This document shows, piece by piece, positions 37,257 through 48,275 of a DNA stretch of 64,000 nt (positions are counted from its first letter, which is position 1; each line of letters opens with the position of its first letter). A model generated the notes under the pieces. The model was not told the DNA's origin and did no database searches. It worked only from the letters and a program-made list of their open reading frames with translations. Location: assembly GCA_025399215.1 (NCBI GenBank), contig MU621124.1, positions 36,733-100,732 on the forward strand, given 5' to 3'. The position numbers were made by a program, and so were the translations under genes. The DNA comes from Globomyces pollinis-pini. Lineage: Eukaryota; Chytridiomycota; Chytridiomycetes; Rhizophydiales; Globomycetaceae.

Positions 37257-38194
37257 ATGATGACTGAAGTAGTGGACGATATTGATGAATTGGATGATTA
37301 CTTGGACGGTATAACTATTACCTTATTGAATTAATTAGATGTTTTGGATAAATTCAATGAACCATTACCGAATGAACCAAAAAATTCCAAATTGACTGCC
37401 GAAAGTGTCGACAAAAATGAGGATGAAGTAGACGATGCATTCATGAAAATGCTAACAGAAAATATGTCCAAAATGCTTGAAAATGCTGGTGATCTGGACA
37501 CAAATGAATTGTTAGCAGAACTGGGGAACAATTTGTCTGTTCCTCCAAAGGAGAAAGAGCCTGAATGCCCCAAAGAATTCCAAGACAAAATATCAGAAAC
37601 CCTTAATAAATTGAAAAACAGTTCTGTGCTAGCGGAGGTAATAATTTTAGGATTTATATTAGCAAAAAGTACAAGATGATGTGAAGAGTAAATCAGGTTT
37701 CCCCTTTGGAGACGAAGCATCCATGGAGGCCATGATGAAGGAATTTGAGGGTATGATGGAGAACGGAAATCTTGATGACGTCTTTGGTGGTGCACTTAAT
37801 CAGTTAGTTAGTAGGGAGTTATTATACGAGCCAATGAAGGATTTGTCCGCTCAGGTATATATCGTTTATATAATGTTTAGTATCCAGACTGGTTAGCTCA
37901 AAATCAGCATGATATATCCCCCGATGAACTTCATAGATATAAAGAGCAAAGTTTAGTTGTGAATCAGATTGTTGAAGTATTTGACAGTTGTGGACAAGGT
38001 GAACCAGATGATGATCAAAAGAAAATTATATTAGATTTAATGCAACAGGTATTGTGGTTTTTCTTACATGTTAGATGCAAAATCAAGGAAATCCACCTCC
38101 TGGTTTAATGAAGGATATGGCACCCGAATTAGAAATTGGACCAGATGGACTGCCTGCTATACCGGAAGACATGGCAGATTGCAAGACAATGTAA
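37257..38194 (+). CDS. PEX19: Peroxisomal membrane protein import receptor PEX19
   Basis: PEX19 is the cytosolic chaperone and import receptor for peroxisomal membrane proteins. It starts MMTEVVDDIDELDDYLD with the usual acidic N-terminus. The core contains MEAMMKEFEGMM and QLVSRELLYEPMKDLSAQ followed by YPDWLAQN, the best-conserved PEX19 block. The last residues are CKTM, which fits a CaaX box for farnesylation, a known feature of PEX19. Four introns of about 25-29 nt were placed. Two adjacent ATGs (37257 and 37260) are possible starts. The stop is at 38192-38194, convergent with NAD kinase (90 bp). Confidence 0.96.
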
Positions 38195-38284
38195 AAATAT
38201 AATGATGACTGAACTTTTTATTTCGCTTAAATGTATACACGGAAAACGATGTGATTGTTCTTTACAGAGAGATACCACAATCCC

Positions 38285-39537
38285 TTAGTGAACCTTAGAA
38301 TTTAGGAACGTTTGGTTCCATCTGAGTGTTTTTGTAATACTTGACATCCAATCAGTTTGAACTGCTTTCACACACGGAATCGGATAAATCGATTTACTCA
38401 CCTATACATTATTGAAAAGGGCAAAAAACCTCTAGGTGGTGCTCAGGGGTTAACTTAAATACTTCTTGTCCGTCTACAGAAACATGAACATCATCTCTTG
38501 ATTTGCTGGATACACGTAAGGTAACCTTGACATCTGCAGGAAGAATGATTGGTCTAAATGATAATGATCGTGGACATATCGGTGTTAGAACGATTGAATC
38601 GACCAAAGGATGAACTATAGGACCGCCAGCAGACAAAGAGTAGGCCGTAGAACCGGTTGGAGTAGAAACTATTAATCCATCTGCCTAATGATAAAACATT
38701 AATGAAAAATACCACAACATCAGTTAAATGTTCATCTCCTACGTAGCAATCCATCACTGCTAATTGTGCATTCCTTCCACGATGAACTGTTAACTCATTC
38801 ATCGCTTGTATGTCTAACAATAAATTAGCATTGCATGAGTACTTGGAGTTTCACACACATTATTTCCAAAGTAAACAGTATATCCCAGTCGCATCCGTTT
38901 CAAAATTGGTACTTGTTTTTCCAATAGCTGATCGATTGCAACTTTGAAATTCTTGAATGCAAACGGTAAAAGAAATCCCAGTGATCCTAGTGAAAAAGAT
39001 ATAATTGGTGGAACATATTTAGGAAATAGAGATGATGTATGGAGAATTGTTCCTATAATATAAGTATTCTGATATTTACCATCGCCTCCCTAAGATTAGA
39101 ATGATTTATTTATACGTACCAAAGTGATTGCAAAGTCGACAGTCCTTGCATATTCATTCGTCATACCTGGAATGTTACATGGTGGAAACTTACCATTAGG
39201 AACAGAATAAAAACGATCTCTAACCTTCTCCGGAATGCTATTTAATGATTCTTTTTCGAGCACCACATTCAATTGCGGATATTGCTTTTCAAGGTAGTCC
39301 AAAACTGACAAAAGTGCTGTTGTTGTTGTTGGATCGCATGGTTTTTTTACAATTAGAACTGTTTTTGGTTTAAATGACAAGAGAAGCTGATTTCTGAACG
39401 TCAATTGGATATCTTTACTGAGACACTGGCAAATATATTGGTTGTTCAATACTAGGAAGGCTAATGGTACTTAATCTTCGTTGAATGCGAAAGTGAGATG
39501 AAAACCATCCAAATCTCATTTGCAAAAGAAAAAACAT
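38285..39537 (-). CDS. NAD/NADH kinase, probably mitochondrial
   Basis: The product phosphorylates NAD or NADH to make NADP(H). The N-terminus ([21 protein letters not shown]) is hydrophobic and Arg-rich with no acidic residues, as in a mitochondrial presequence like yeast Pos5; location is inferred. The catalytic motif GGDGT lies on a 10-nt exon between introns of 30 and 27 nt. Further motifs are [48 protein letters not shown] and [12 protein letters not shown]. The C-terminus after the last intron is [18 protein letters not shown]. The junction near 39452-39470 needs a 19-nt intron, the shortest I accept here. The stop is at 38285-38287. The start lies 31 bp from the end of the ATP synthase gamma gene, which is upstream on the same strand. 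Confidence 0.93.
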
Positions 39538-39568
39538 CTTTTGTGTTAAGGTCAAGCCATTAACAAAT

Positions 39569-40569
39569 TTATTCAAGAGCACTAGCACCAGTGATGATAT
39601 CACAAAGATCATTGGTAATCACAGCTTGACGAGATCGATTGAACATCAGAGTAAGCTTCTTCACCATTTCATCTGCATTTTTGGTTGCGTTTTCCATAGC
39701 TGAACGTCTAGCAGTAACTTCAGATGCATATCCTTCAGCAAGAGCCCAGTACAATGTGTTTGCAACCATGAATTCTTGATAATTTCCAATAACATCATCT
39801 TCGATTTCGTAGGCGGCCAAAGATGCTAAAATAAGAACAATATTACTTACGAGCTTCAGCAATGAGTTCTGCAGTTGGTAATTTGATTGTTACAGGTTCA
39901 AACGCAATAACAGACTTGAATCGGTTATAAATGATATAAGATCCATCTGAAGGAACTTTTTGACCCAAAATTTCGTCAGCAATAGTTGCAGCTTCAAGCC
40001 AAGAAGGGTTATACTTGCATACACCATCAAATGAGATTTTGATTCGTGAAGCAAAGTCATATTGAAGTTTAGCACGGGCTTTTACTCCAAGAATAGCTGA
40101 GGTGGATTCAGGTAATTCAATGAGTGAACGCTTTGTTGCCTTTGAAAGGGAAGAGTGGATACCACCACACAGACCACGATCAGAAGAGCAAGTGATAAGT
40201 AGTGGAGATTTCATTTCCAAATCGTCAGTTTGAGTGTGTTTTAATAAACCTGAATAAAATTAATTTACCATATCTAACAATTCGATTTATGAAACTTCAG
40301 AATAGGAGACAATATTAATTGCAAAGTCAACTTTACCTACTCCGGCAGCTCCGTAAACACGGGCAGCATCCATGGTTCTTTGAGCTCTACCAACTTTTGT
40401 TGAAGCAATCATTTTCATTGATTTAGTGATTTTTCCAATATTCTGAATGGACTTCAATCTCATAGAAACTAAAATTAGTTATGCATCACTAATTACTTTC
40501 TTTTAAAGTTGCCATGCCTCTTGCGTTGGCAATGGTAGCAACAGGAGAGATTCGACCAAGGACCAACAT
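39569..40569 (-). CDS. ATP3: ATP synthase F1 gamma subunit, mitochondrial
   Basis: This is the central rotor stalk of mitochondrial F1-ATPase. It starts [18 protein letters not shown], a plausible mitochondrial presequence, then [20 protein letters not shown] and [16 protein letters not shown]. The middle holds [20 protein letters not shown]. The C-terminal helix is [20 protein letters not shown], followed by [20 protein letters not shown]. Introns of about 27-33 nt were placed. The ATG at 40567-40569 was chosen because the upstream ATG near 40640 closes within 20 codons. The stop is at 39569-39571. No odd features. Confidence 0.96.
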
Positions 40570-40870
40570 TGACAAAAAAATCAAAACTGAAAAATTATTT
40601 TTGAGTCTAGCCACACCAAGAGTTCATACAAACGAATGGTCATGACGTGAAATCGTTGGTAATGGCAAGAAAATAGTTGAAAGTGTATCATGAATGTCAT
40701 AGCTAGGATGTACTTAGGTGAAGTTGATCAATAGAATTGCCTTAAATACGTGAAATGCAATGTAATGGTGGTAGTTGAAATGAATCATAAATATTTAAGT
40801 GCAATGGATCATCTACAATATAACTGATTATTTATTATGGTCAAAATATATACTTACAGGGAAAGCTTTG
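40570..40870. other. Intergenic region, no gene seen
   Basis: About 300 bp between ATP3 and the next minus-strand gene. It contains an ATG-started 20-codon frame near 40640 that I regard as chance or a leader element. Nothing else was recognised. Confidence 0.35.
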
Positions 40871-41515
40871 CTAAAGGTTGTTTTGTCCTCTTCTTGGTAA
40901 ACTTGTCTGAAATAAGTATGCTTGGGTTCTTTCCAATGCTAAGCAAGTAGATGTTAGTTGGATGCAAAATTTGTTTGAAGCGTCGGTTGATGGGAGACTT
41001 AACGGAAACACGACTTCTTTGTCTAAACTTGTCTGTGAACTAATGATAAGTACTATTGAAACAAACTGTTTTTTTGATTTAGGATTGTACTGCTGATGTT
41101 CCTGCCAATCTCGATCAGTGGACTTTTTTGCTCTCAGTTGTTGTGTTGGTATCTCCTTCGCCAATTCTATTTGATATGCAGCATCATGAGAATGATTTAG
41201 AACCTTTCTGTTAATGATCAATAGTACTCTAGATGTGATTGTTTTAATTATTCGGTCAGATCGATCTTTCTTTACAAGCATAATTTGTGCCATGCTTTTC
41301 TTGGCATCAAACTGTGATGTTTCTAAACTTCTTATTTCATTGAATAACTCTTTTGTTGAATTAGATGTTGGTTTTGGTAAACTGTTTGTGTTTTTGTCTC
41401 GTAAAATACTTGGAACAAAGGCTATCTTTCCCTTTAATCTGGAATCTATGACTCTCTGCTGTAATTTGGCTGTATGTGAATCACTAGCGTGATAATTGAT
41501 CTTAGAAGTCTCCAT
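40871..41515 (-). CDS. Uncharacterised basic, helical protein
   Basis: I do not recognise this protein. From ATG 41513-41515 it starts METSKINYHASDSHTAKLQQ and is rich in Lys, Arg, Gln and Ser. A clearly helical stretch (ELFNEIRSLETSQFDAKKSM) follows, then basic segments. Two possible introns, of 24 nt (about 41200-41223) and 27 nt (about 41042-41068), are both multiples of three. They carry GT and AG ends and contain no stop, so the protein may be about 215 or about 198 residues long. The end is PRRGQNNL then TAG at 40871-40873. No signal peptide or membrane helix is present. The composition suggests a nucleic-acid-associated protein, but this is only a guess. The stop codon of the deubiquitinase gene lies 28 bp upstream on the same strand. 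Confidence 0.6.
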   Translation of the reverse strand: METSKINYHASDSHTAKLQQRVIDSRLKGKIAFVPSILRDKNTNSLPKPTSNSTKELFNEIRSLETSQFDAKKSMAQIMLVKKDRSDRIIKTITSRVLLIINRKVLNHSHDAAYQIELAKEIPTQQLRAKKSTDRDWQEHQQYNPKSKKQFVSIVLIISSQTSLDKEVVFPLSLPSTDASNKFCIQLTSTCLALERTQAYLFQTSLPRRGQNNL

Positions 41516-41543
41516 ACAAAATTGAAAAAATAACAACAGTTTA

Positions 41544-43502
41544 TTATTTGGAGTTTTTTCCTGACTTATCCTTCTTAAACCATCCCCAACCATTAGATGG
41601 GTCCTTCTGATTTTCTATATCCGCGGTCAGAGGGCCTGGAACGATAGAATGCTGCTGCAAGTTCAAAATTGGTAGAGACGGCCGTTTTGTGTCAACTACA
41701 GTATTAATTGGCTTGAGCCGCGATGCAGGACTATTCTCTAAGCGAGGACGCAATCGATTGGAGGGCGATTCGACACGCAATGGTGGTACAATATCTGCGC
41801 CATCATCTTCTCCAAGCAATTCTTGACTAGCAATAATGGCTGGGGTTTTTGGCTCTGGAACTAATTCCAGATTTTGAGGTATATCAATTGAAATAGGGGT
41901 GGTTGGTTTTGATGTGTGTGTGACGACTTCAGGTGGTATCCAGCCATCTGGCATCATTGACTTTAACAATTCCTTTGAATCATAGTCTACTGAATTGTAT
42001 ATGAATAAATACCCGGTTCCCAAGTTACTCTCTCCAAAATATTGATGTAAATCAGATTCATCCAAAGGCTAAATATATCAACTTGAAAACAATTACTGTA
42101 ACATCTTCATCATCGAAAAGTAACCATTGCTGGTCTTGAGTTTTCACCACAGCTACATAATGGCCATGATGTGGGCCACTTATTATAAGTTAAATATCTT
42201 TACCTCCCAATATGAACAATGATTGCGCAAAGATCATATAATTTATCTGAATCTTCAGCTTCATCTGCCTATCTGATTAAATAAATTACAGGTACAGTAT
42301 TAAATAAAGCCAGCTGCTCAGTAAAACAGACACGATGAGACAATTTAGAAAATCGGCCTAATTGTTCTTGGTACTTGAATCGCTTCAGGTGAACAGCAAG
42401 AACGTTAGGTAATCGTTTAATTTTCATTCTTTTGTTAAGTTAATTTAGTACCTTTTCTCTGCTTCTTGTAGGCCGTTGCAAGTATCACAAAAAAACTTCT
42501 CTTTATGACACAACACTTCTGACTTGGAGAAATGCCTTAAACAAGTAGATAATGATGAGTTCTGTTCAATATCAATGGAAAGATCAATGAATGGTTCATC
42601 CCGATTGGTAATCTACAATTATTGAAAAAGTATTACACTTTCACAATTTAAACATTTTGTTTCGTTGGTCAACTGCCCTTCGAACAATTCATGAATCCAA
42701 GTTTTATATGAATTGGAATTTTCCCTTTTTGAATCTGGTGCAGAGTTGAAATTCAGCTTTTTCTCAACAGATTTCTTTTGCTTGAGGAGAGTTTCCCCAA
42801 TCTCGTTGATAAGATAATTAAACATTTCATGTGCATCTTGTTGCATTGTTGAACTGAAAATCTCTGTAAAATAAGTCAATTAGTATATTACCATTTTCTT
42901 GTTTTAACTTAGTAACAAACTGTTTTGGTTGGAACTAAAACTTAAAGATTTTTTAGCTTACAGTCCCACATTGCTTCTTCTGATTCAGGATTGAGCTAAA
43001 CAAATTCTGTAATGTCCCAAGTAGTGTATTGCTAGGATCTACATCTTCGTTCAAACCAGCCATCAATTGACCTATATTTGTTCCGGCCCACACGTCATCT
43101 AACCTTCTACTTGATTCCACTTGCGCAGAACCACTTATAGCACTCTCCAGAGGTGCATCTAAGTCATGAGTTCTTTTTTGGGGTGTATCTGAAGATTCGT
43201 TTTCTTGTTTCAACAGACTGAAGTGATCTGAATCCAGCCCCTTTTCCTTAGCGATCATTTTTGCAGTTGATTGAGGGTAATTATAATACAGAGCTGAATC
43301 CCTAAATGGTTTACAATGATATAAAGCTTGAACGACTGAATTAACATAACAAGTATTTCCAAACTACCAATGTCAAAGATTACAATGATACATTTTCAAA
43401 TCCATAAAATCTATCACCAGGATTTGCATTGGCTGGCCAATCCCCATCCTTTGTAGACTTGTACGATTGTCCTATACCTTCTATCCATTTTAGAAAAGCC
43501 AT
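41544..43502 (-). CDS. Ubiquitin-specific protease, UBP9/UBP13 - USP12/46 type
   Basis: This is a Cys-protease deubiquitinase of the family activated by WD-repeat cofactors in other eukaryotes. The Cys box [17 protein letters not shown] lies after the first intron (28 nt). An acidic insertion of about 100 residues follows (43258-42953, including [16 protein letters not shown]). Then come [18 protein letters not shown], the zinc-binding pairs CLNC and CDTC, and [19 protein letters not shown]. The His box is [13 protein letters not shown], then WLLFDDEDV and [12 protein letters not shown]. The tail of about 110 residues is Pro/Ser-rich and ends [10 protein letters not shown]. Start ATG 43500-43502, stop 41544-41546. 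Both catalytic residues are present, so it should be active. Confidence 0.93.
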
Positions 43503-43653
43503 ACACAAAAAGTGAAAAAGAAAGACTCCAAACTAAGTTGACTATGGAAAAGAACGAGAGCAGCACTGTATTGTTTTCTATTGAATTATATTAAACATAA
43601 ATTATCTCCACTACTTCTCATTTTAATTGATCTAAGAAACGTTCAGATATGAA

Positions 43654-46183
43654 CTAGTTGACAGCCTCATGAGAAACGCTGCGTCGTCTGACTGAAGATT
43701 GAGGTGACGGGGCTTTATCCTCAACCAAAAGATTGGGTTTGGATTTGTTTTGCTTCTCGTTAAATGACTTGGAAGTAGTATCATCAAGCAGCAAATTAGA
43801 TTTGGCTTTGCTTTGTTTCTCGTTGAATGACTTCGAAGCTTCTTTTGGCTTTTGGGTGAACGAGCGCTTTTGGATGGTCAGCTTCAAGGGAGTCTTTGTT
43901 GTTTCTGCTTCCTCGTCTTCCTCGGGGATATTAGCTCTTGACCGTTGTCTTAAGGGGAATACTGAGAAGACTGGTATAGTAACCCGCTCTACTGGAAGTT
44001 GATTTTCCGTTATGGATTTCCAGTACAGCTTAGTTTGGCTGATATTAGACAAATGCCCCATCACATCAGGGCAAAATAATGAATATGCATCGTATAGAGG
44101 ATATACAATATAGTCTATGAATCCCTAAAAATAAGAATATAATTGAGGTTACCATTTGACATTTTGGTATATCAGTGGTTGTTCTATCCATAAACATAGA
44201 TACCGTTAGCCCCCTTGATTTTTCTTGATCTCCCTGTTTAAAGAATTCATCCATTATCAGTTGTGTCCACATTCTTGACAGCTCCAATGGTTTTGAAAGA
44301 TTGTTTACATCCGAGCACTTGATTGCTATATTCAGTACCATTTTCTTGTCATTTTTATTTTCTAGATTAATAGAATTGGTTGATAGTTTGTTTTTGAATT
44401 TACCCAACCATTCAAAGTGAGAACCCATATCCGTTGCTAATATCATTGAGATGACCATTTCTCGGATATAAAGTCTTTGTTCTGTAGTTAAAGGGCCCAA
44501 GAGGTCATAATCCGGCTGAAGAAATATTTCCGCGATTGATGCAGAATGAAAGTGTTCCAAAACAGAAGAATCATTGTATCGAAGTGCTAGTGGGTTCTGT
44601 GTCGCAACCAAAAACGCATTGGTATAACCAGGATGCATGTAGTCATGCCCTGCAGCGGCAATTAAGCATGCTAGGAAATCTTCTGGTGTTAATGCTTCCC
44701 GTAACTTTTCTCTAGTAACGAAATAATGCATACTATGCGAGACATCAGCTGCATGTGTTGAGTTGTGGTATGAATTATTTCTTTCGTATCCATTTTCTAT
44801 TTTTATTATCCAACTTTTGAATATTGCTTCATTAATCCCAAGTGTCTCTTCAAAATCATGCTCTTGAAAAAAGGCACAGCATATGTAATAAAGAGCGTGT
44901 CCTCCAGTTGTGACTTCAAGATCTAGTACGTTGAAAAATGGGTCACTACTGGTTTCCAATAATGTCAATATTTTGGATGCTGTATGACTTCGTGGTGCAT
45001 GGTTTTTCTGCGTGATGGCAGTTGTCAATCTTTTCATGGGCACTGAAATAGTATTTTTCCTTGTCTGCAATACATCTTGAAGGTAATCTGTGACTTCAGT
45101 ATCTCCTGTTTGCTCAAGGAAATCCGGTTCGAATAATTTGTCGTGGTTCAGAAATTGTAATATTTGATTGATTCCGTCCCACAGTGGCTCTCCTTCACTT
45201 GATTCTGCTTGTAATTCGACCAAAATCTGTGTAGCTTTTGTCAGCGGCGAGACAATGGACTCTGTGCTTGGAACTACTTTCGCCACTCTCAACTGCCGAT
45301 GTAAATCAAGGTTTGTGAAGATCAAATTTTTAACCCCAGAGTCTTCTTGGATAAAATCAGAGTAGTCGTGATGCATGTGACAGTCGAGAAATAACGCAGT
45401 AAACAGACCACATGGACATATACATAGAAAATAAAATAATGGGACAATCAAATAATCCCCATCTTGACAACCCAGGCATTTAACTATTCCAAGATATCCA
45501 CTGATTGCTGATAAAGCGTAAACAGCTGAGGTTACCGACCAACATATTATAAGATGCAACAAAGACCGCTTCTGTCCTGTTTGAAGCATGCTAGAGAGTA
45601 TTGAAAATATCCAAAGCAACAAAACTGTGGATGATAGTCGCGGAGGTACCTGATTGATAATGAAAATAAACGAAACCAGATAGGTATACAATGGCACAGT
45701 TGGATTCCCAAGCTTTTTCACCAATATAAATGAGATCCTGTATAAGAGCAACGACCAGCATATAAATAGTAATATAACGATTAAATGTGAAAACCATGTT
45801 CCGAAGTCTAAACTTGAAAACTCTACAATTGCAAAGAAATAGCCAGATAAAATTACCATTGGTAATATCAAACTATCGATGGATCGAGTGGGTCTAATTG
45901 CACTACGAATTCTTTCGCGAAGTTGCATATCAATTACCAATGTACCATCAGGTTGCTGTGGAAATGTCTTTTCTGTCACAAATTTTGACTTTTCCTGTAC
46001 ATCCTTTGAATTTGTTTTATGGTTGGTATTTCCCAGAAGCAAGTCGGATGTCTTGGCTTGAGAATTAAATTTATTCCACGTTCTATTCATCTTTGGCAAT
46101 TTTAGCGGTGCAAGTCGAGGAAATACTTCAATATCAACACCTTCTATAGGATTCACTTCTTTGCTGCTTATAATATTCCGCAT
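43654..46183 (-). CDS. Membrane-anchored class I 3',5'-cyclic nucleotide phosphodiesterase
   Basis: This enzyme hydrolyses cAMP and/or cGMP. The N-terminal half has about six hydrophobic segments between roughly residues 80 and 260 (for example LILPMVILSGYFFAIVEFSS and YLIVPLFYFLCICPCGLF), so the enzyme should be an integral membrane protein. The C-terminal half has all class I PDE metal-site motifs: NSYHNSTHAADVSHSMHYF, AAAGHDYMHPGYTNAFLV, the helix with LATDMGSHFEWL and the KCSDVNNLSKPLELSR block. A 28-nt intron near 44127-44154 joins IPKCQM to GFIDYIVYPLYDA. The tail is polar and contains a duplicated segment (SKSFNEKQ twice). ATG 46181-46183 is the first ATG in frame; the frame stays open slightly further upstream only through non-ATG codons. 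Confidence 0.92.
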
Positions 46184-46414
46184 TTGCAAGGAAATGATAA
46201 TTTTCTAAATGTAAAATAAATGACAGACGCGTTCTTTCCATTGTTCTAGAGTTTATCATAAAATATCATATATATCGTATATTTATTAAATAAGAAAAGA
46301 AGTCAGTGTCGGTCACTATTTTGGTATGATTATAACAGTTTTGTCATTCTTCTGATTGTAAATATCTCAATTCTGTTATACACAATTGGTTTAAAGATGG
46401 AAGCAATATGGCAT

Positions 46415-47246
46415 TTATTGTGAATATCGTTTTTTTCCATGTTCATTTAATACAGCAATATGTTGTAGATCACGGAATATTTCGTTGTAATCTAGTTATT
46501 AAGGTCACTAAGACATACCCAACCCATATCCAACAACAAATAAATCTGGGATAGAAAACCCAACGAAGTCAGGCCTGAGATTAGACACACACAGTAAAGT
46601 TACACATAATCATTGCTTCTAGACGTTTTTTTCAATAGCAATGACACGACCTTAATTGAAGAAGGTGAATACTGTTTAAGCATATCAATTAGTGCGACCA
46701 TAGTTGCACCAGTATCTACAATGTCTTCCACGATCAGAAGGTCCTTGCCTAAGAAAGTTAATTTAACAAGATCAACCTTTAAAACCAAGCAACTCTTCTT
46801 CAGTAAGAGAAATCTTCACTTTCCCTGTGGAAGCATCATTTTCGTAACTTTTAACCTTGATAAACTCAACATTTAAAGGGACTAAAGTTTAGTAAACCAA
46901 TCGCTACTAGTATTTCCAGTAGGAGTCTTCAATTTTTTCAAATGATCCGTCAAGTTGGAGAAGAACCCATATGCACCTTTTAAGACACAACATGCCACTA
47001 CTGGTTTAGAGACACTTGCAGCAATATCATGAGCCAGTTTCTCTACTCTATATATTAAACAAATAGAGTACCTGTCTTGAATGAGGCCGTAAGGCAATAA
47101 GACGCTCTCAAGATCTGCACTGTAATGCTCTGGAATCAGGAATTGCTACTTGTTATCAATACTGCCATACATCGCATGGATATCCAGTACCGTCATCTAC
47201 ACAATTAATCTTATGATTGATAACCAATTGTAATCCACTTTGCCAT
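46415..47246 (-). CDS. HPT1: Hypoxanthine(-guanine) phosphoribosyltransferase
   Basis: This purine salvage enzyme makes IMP and/or GMP from free base and PRPP. The start ATG 47244-47246 gives MAKWITIDDGTGYPCDQFLI after a 28-nt intron, matching the human HPRT opening. It continues IPEHYSADLESVLLPYGLI, CCVLKGAYGFFSNL, then TIPLNVEFIKVKSYEND after a 26-nt intron. The PRPP loop is LLIVEDIVDTGATM. The C-terminus is VPDFVGFSIPDLFVVGYGLD then YNEIFRDLQHIAVLNEHGKK. Seven introns of about 24-31 nt were placed, and all junctions restore conserved HPRT sequence. The stop is at 46415-46417. The gene is complete at about 215 residues. Confidence 0.95.
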
Positions 47247-47369
47247 AAAGTTTTTTCAAACTGGGGCTGGCTGTTCTTAGGGTTCGTCAACTCACTGTAC
47301 AATGAGTTTATACCATATTGGAGTGTAACAGTATTCTCATATTAAAAAAGAAGAAATTATTATTATGAT

Positions 47370-48275
47370 TTATTTAGGTAAATTACTTGAAGCTCGCTTT
47401 GATCGATTGACTGATGAGGGTATCAGATTTGATTGAATCAACTCTTTCTGTAAATCGCGTACAACTGGCTTAGCGACAATTGTTGGTTGACGATTAACTG
47501 GAGTTACTGAATGTTTGGAGTCCGGTTTGTGAGCATTAGAATATGATGTGATAGGCAACGAGTATTCAGGTGGTGGATCATCAGCAGCCACGTACTCTGG
47601 TTGGTACATCATGACAGGTTGGGGAAGAGGTACATTTTGAAATCCGAGGAACATTGGATTGAAAGGTGGGTGGTTGGGCTTATGATGTGATTTAGTTATC
47701 TTTGATTTAGATTTAAACACTGAGCATTCAACACTCTTCAGCTGCGATAATCCCCGAAATATCTGTCCTTCTGTGTCTGGGGCCTCTCCATTTGGGATCG
47801 GAATTGTCGAAAGATTATGAAAATTCGTTTCCTTCGCCAGATCTTTTTCAGAAATATCTGATTCAATCAGACTGCTGTCTGAATCGCTTGATTCCATTTC
47901 CTTCAGCAATACTGATTTTTTATCCTTTCCCGGCTGTTTCTTCCCAGTCTTAAACTTCAAATCTGACATGCTTTTCGTACTTAACCCTAATTGGATTCGA
48001 ATATCATTCAGTTGCCCCAGTTTTGCCTGAACTACCGCCATACTGTTTTTTCCTTGTATAAGTTCTGTTAATTCTTGCTCAAAACGGCTAACCCATTAGA
48101 TATTGGTCCTTCATACCGATTTTCCTTCTGTAATACAGCATTCTGATGATTCTGCCGGCCAATTTCTTTACTCCGCTTCTGCAATCGTTTCTTTTCCAGC
48201 TTCCGCTGTGCCTACTACATGAAATTTAGCTTAACAAACCTGGACTGGGTTTATTTGCCGATCTTTTTTCCCCAT
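47370..48275 (-). CDS. WBP11-like spliceosome-associated protein
   Basis: The N-terminus (MGKKDRQINPVQAQRKLEKK then RLQKRSKEIGRQ) resembles the WBP11 domain of WW-domain-binding protein 11, a spliceosome-linked factor. Two introns of 28 and 29 nt lie in this region. The rest is a long, polar, low-complexity exon. It has an acidic Ser stretch (MESSDSDSSLIESDISEKD), Pro-rich segments (NVPLPQPVMMYQPE) and a PPPEY motif of the PPxY type that binds WW domains. The stop is at 47370-47372. The family call rests on the short N-terminal block and the Pro-rich context, so it is moderate. It is the last gene before the gene-poor island. Confidence 0.7.

Noticed and set aside
43654..46183. Rhodopsin-phosphodiesterase fusion
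   Set aside because: I count about six hydrophobic segments, and see no lysine in a final helix with the usual rhodopsin context.
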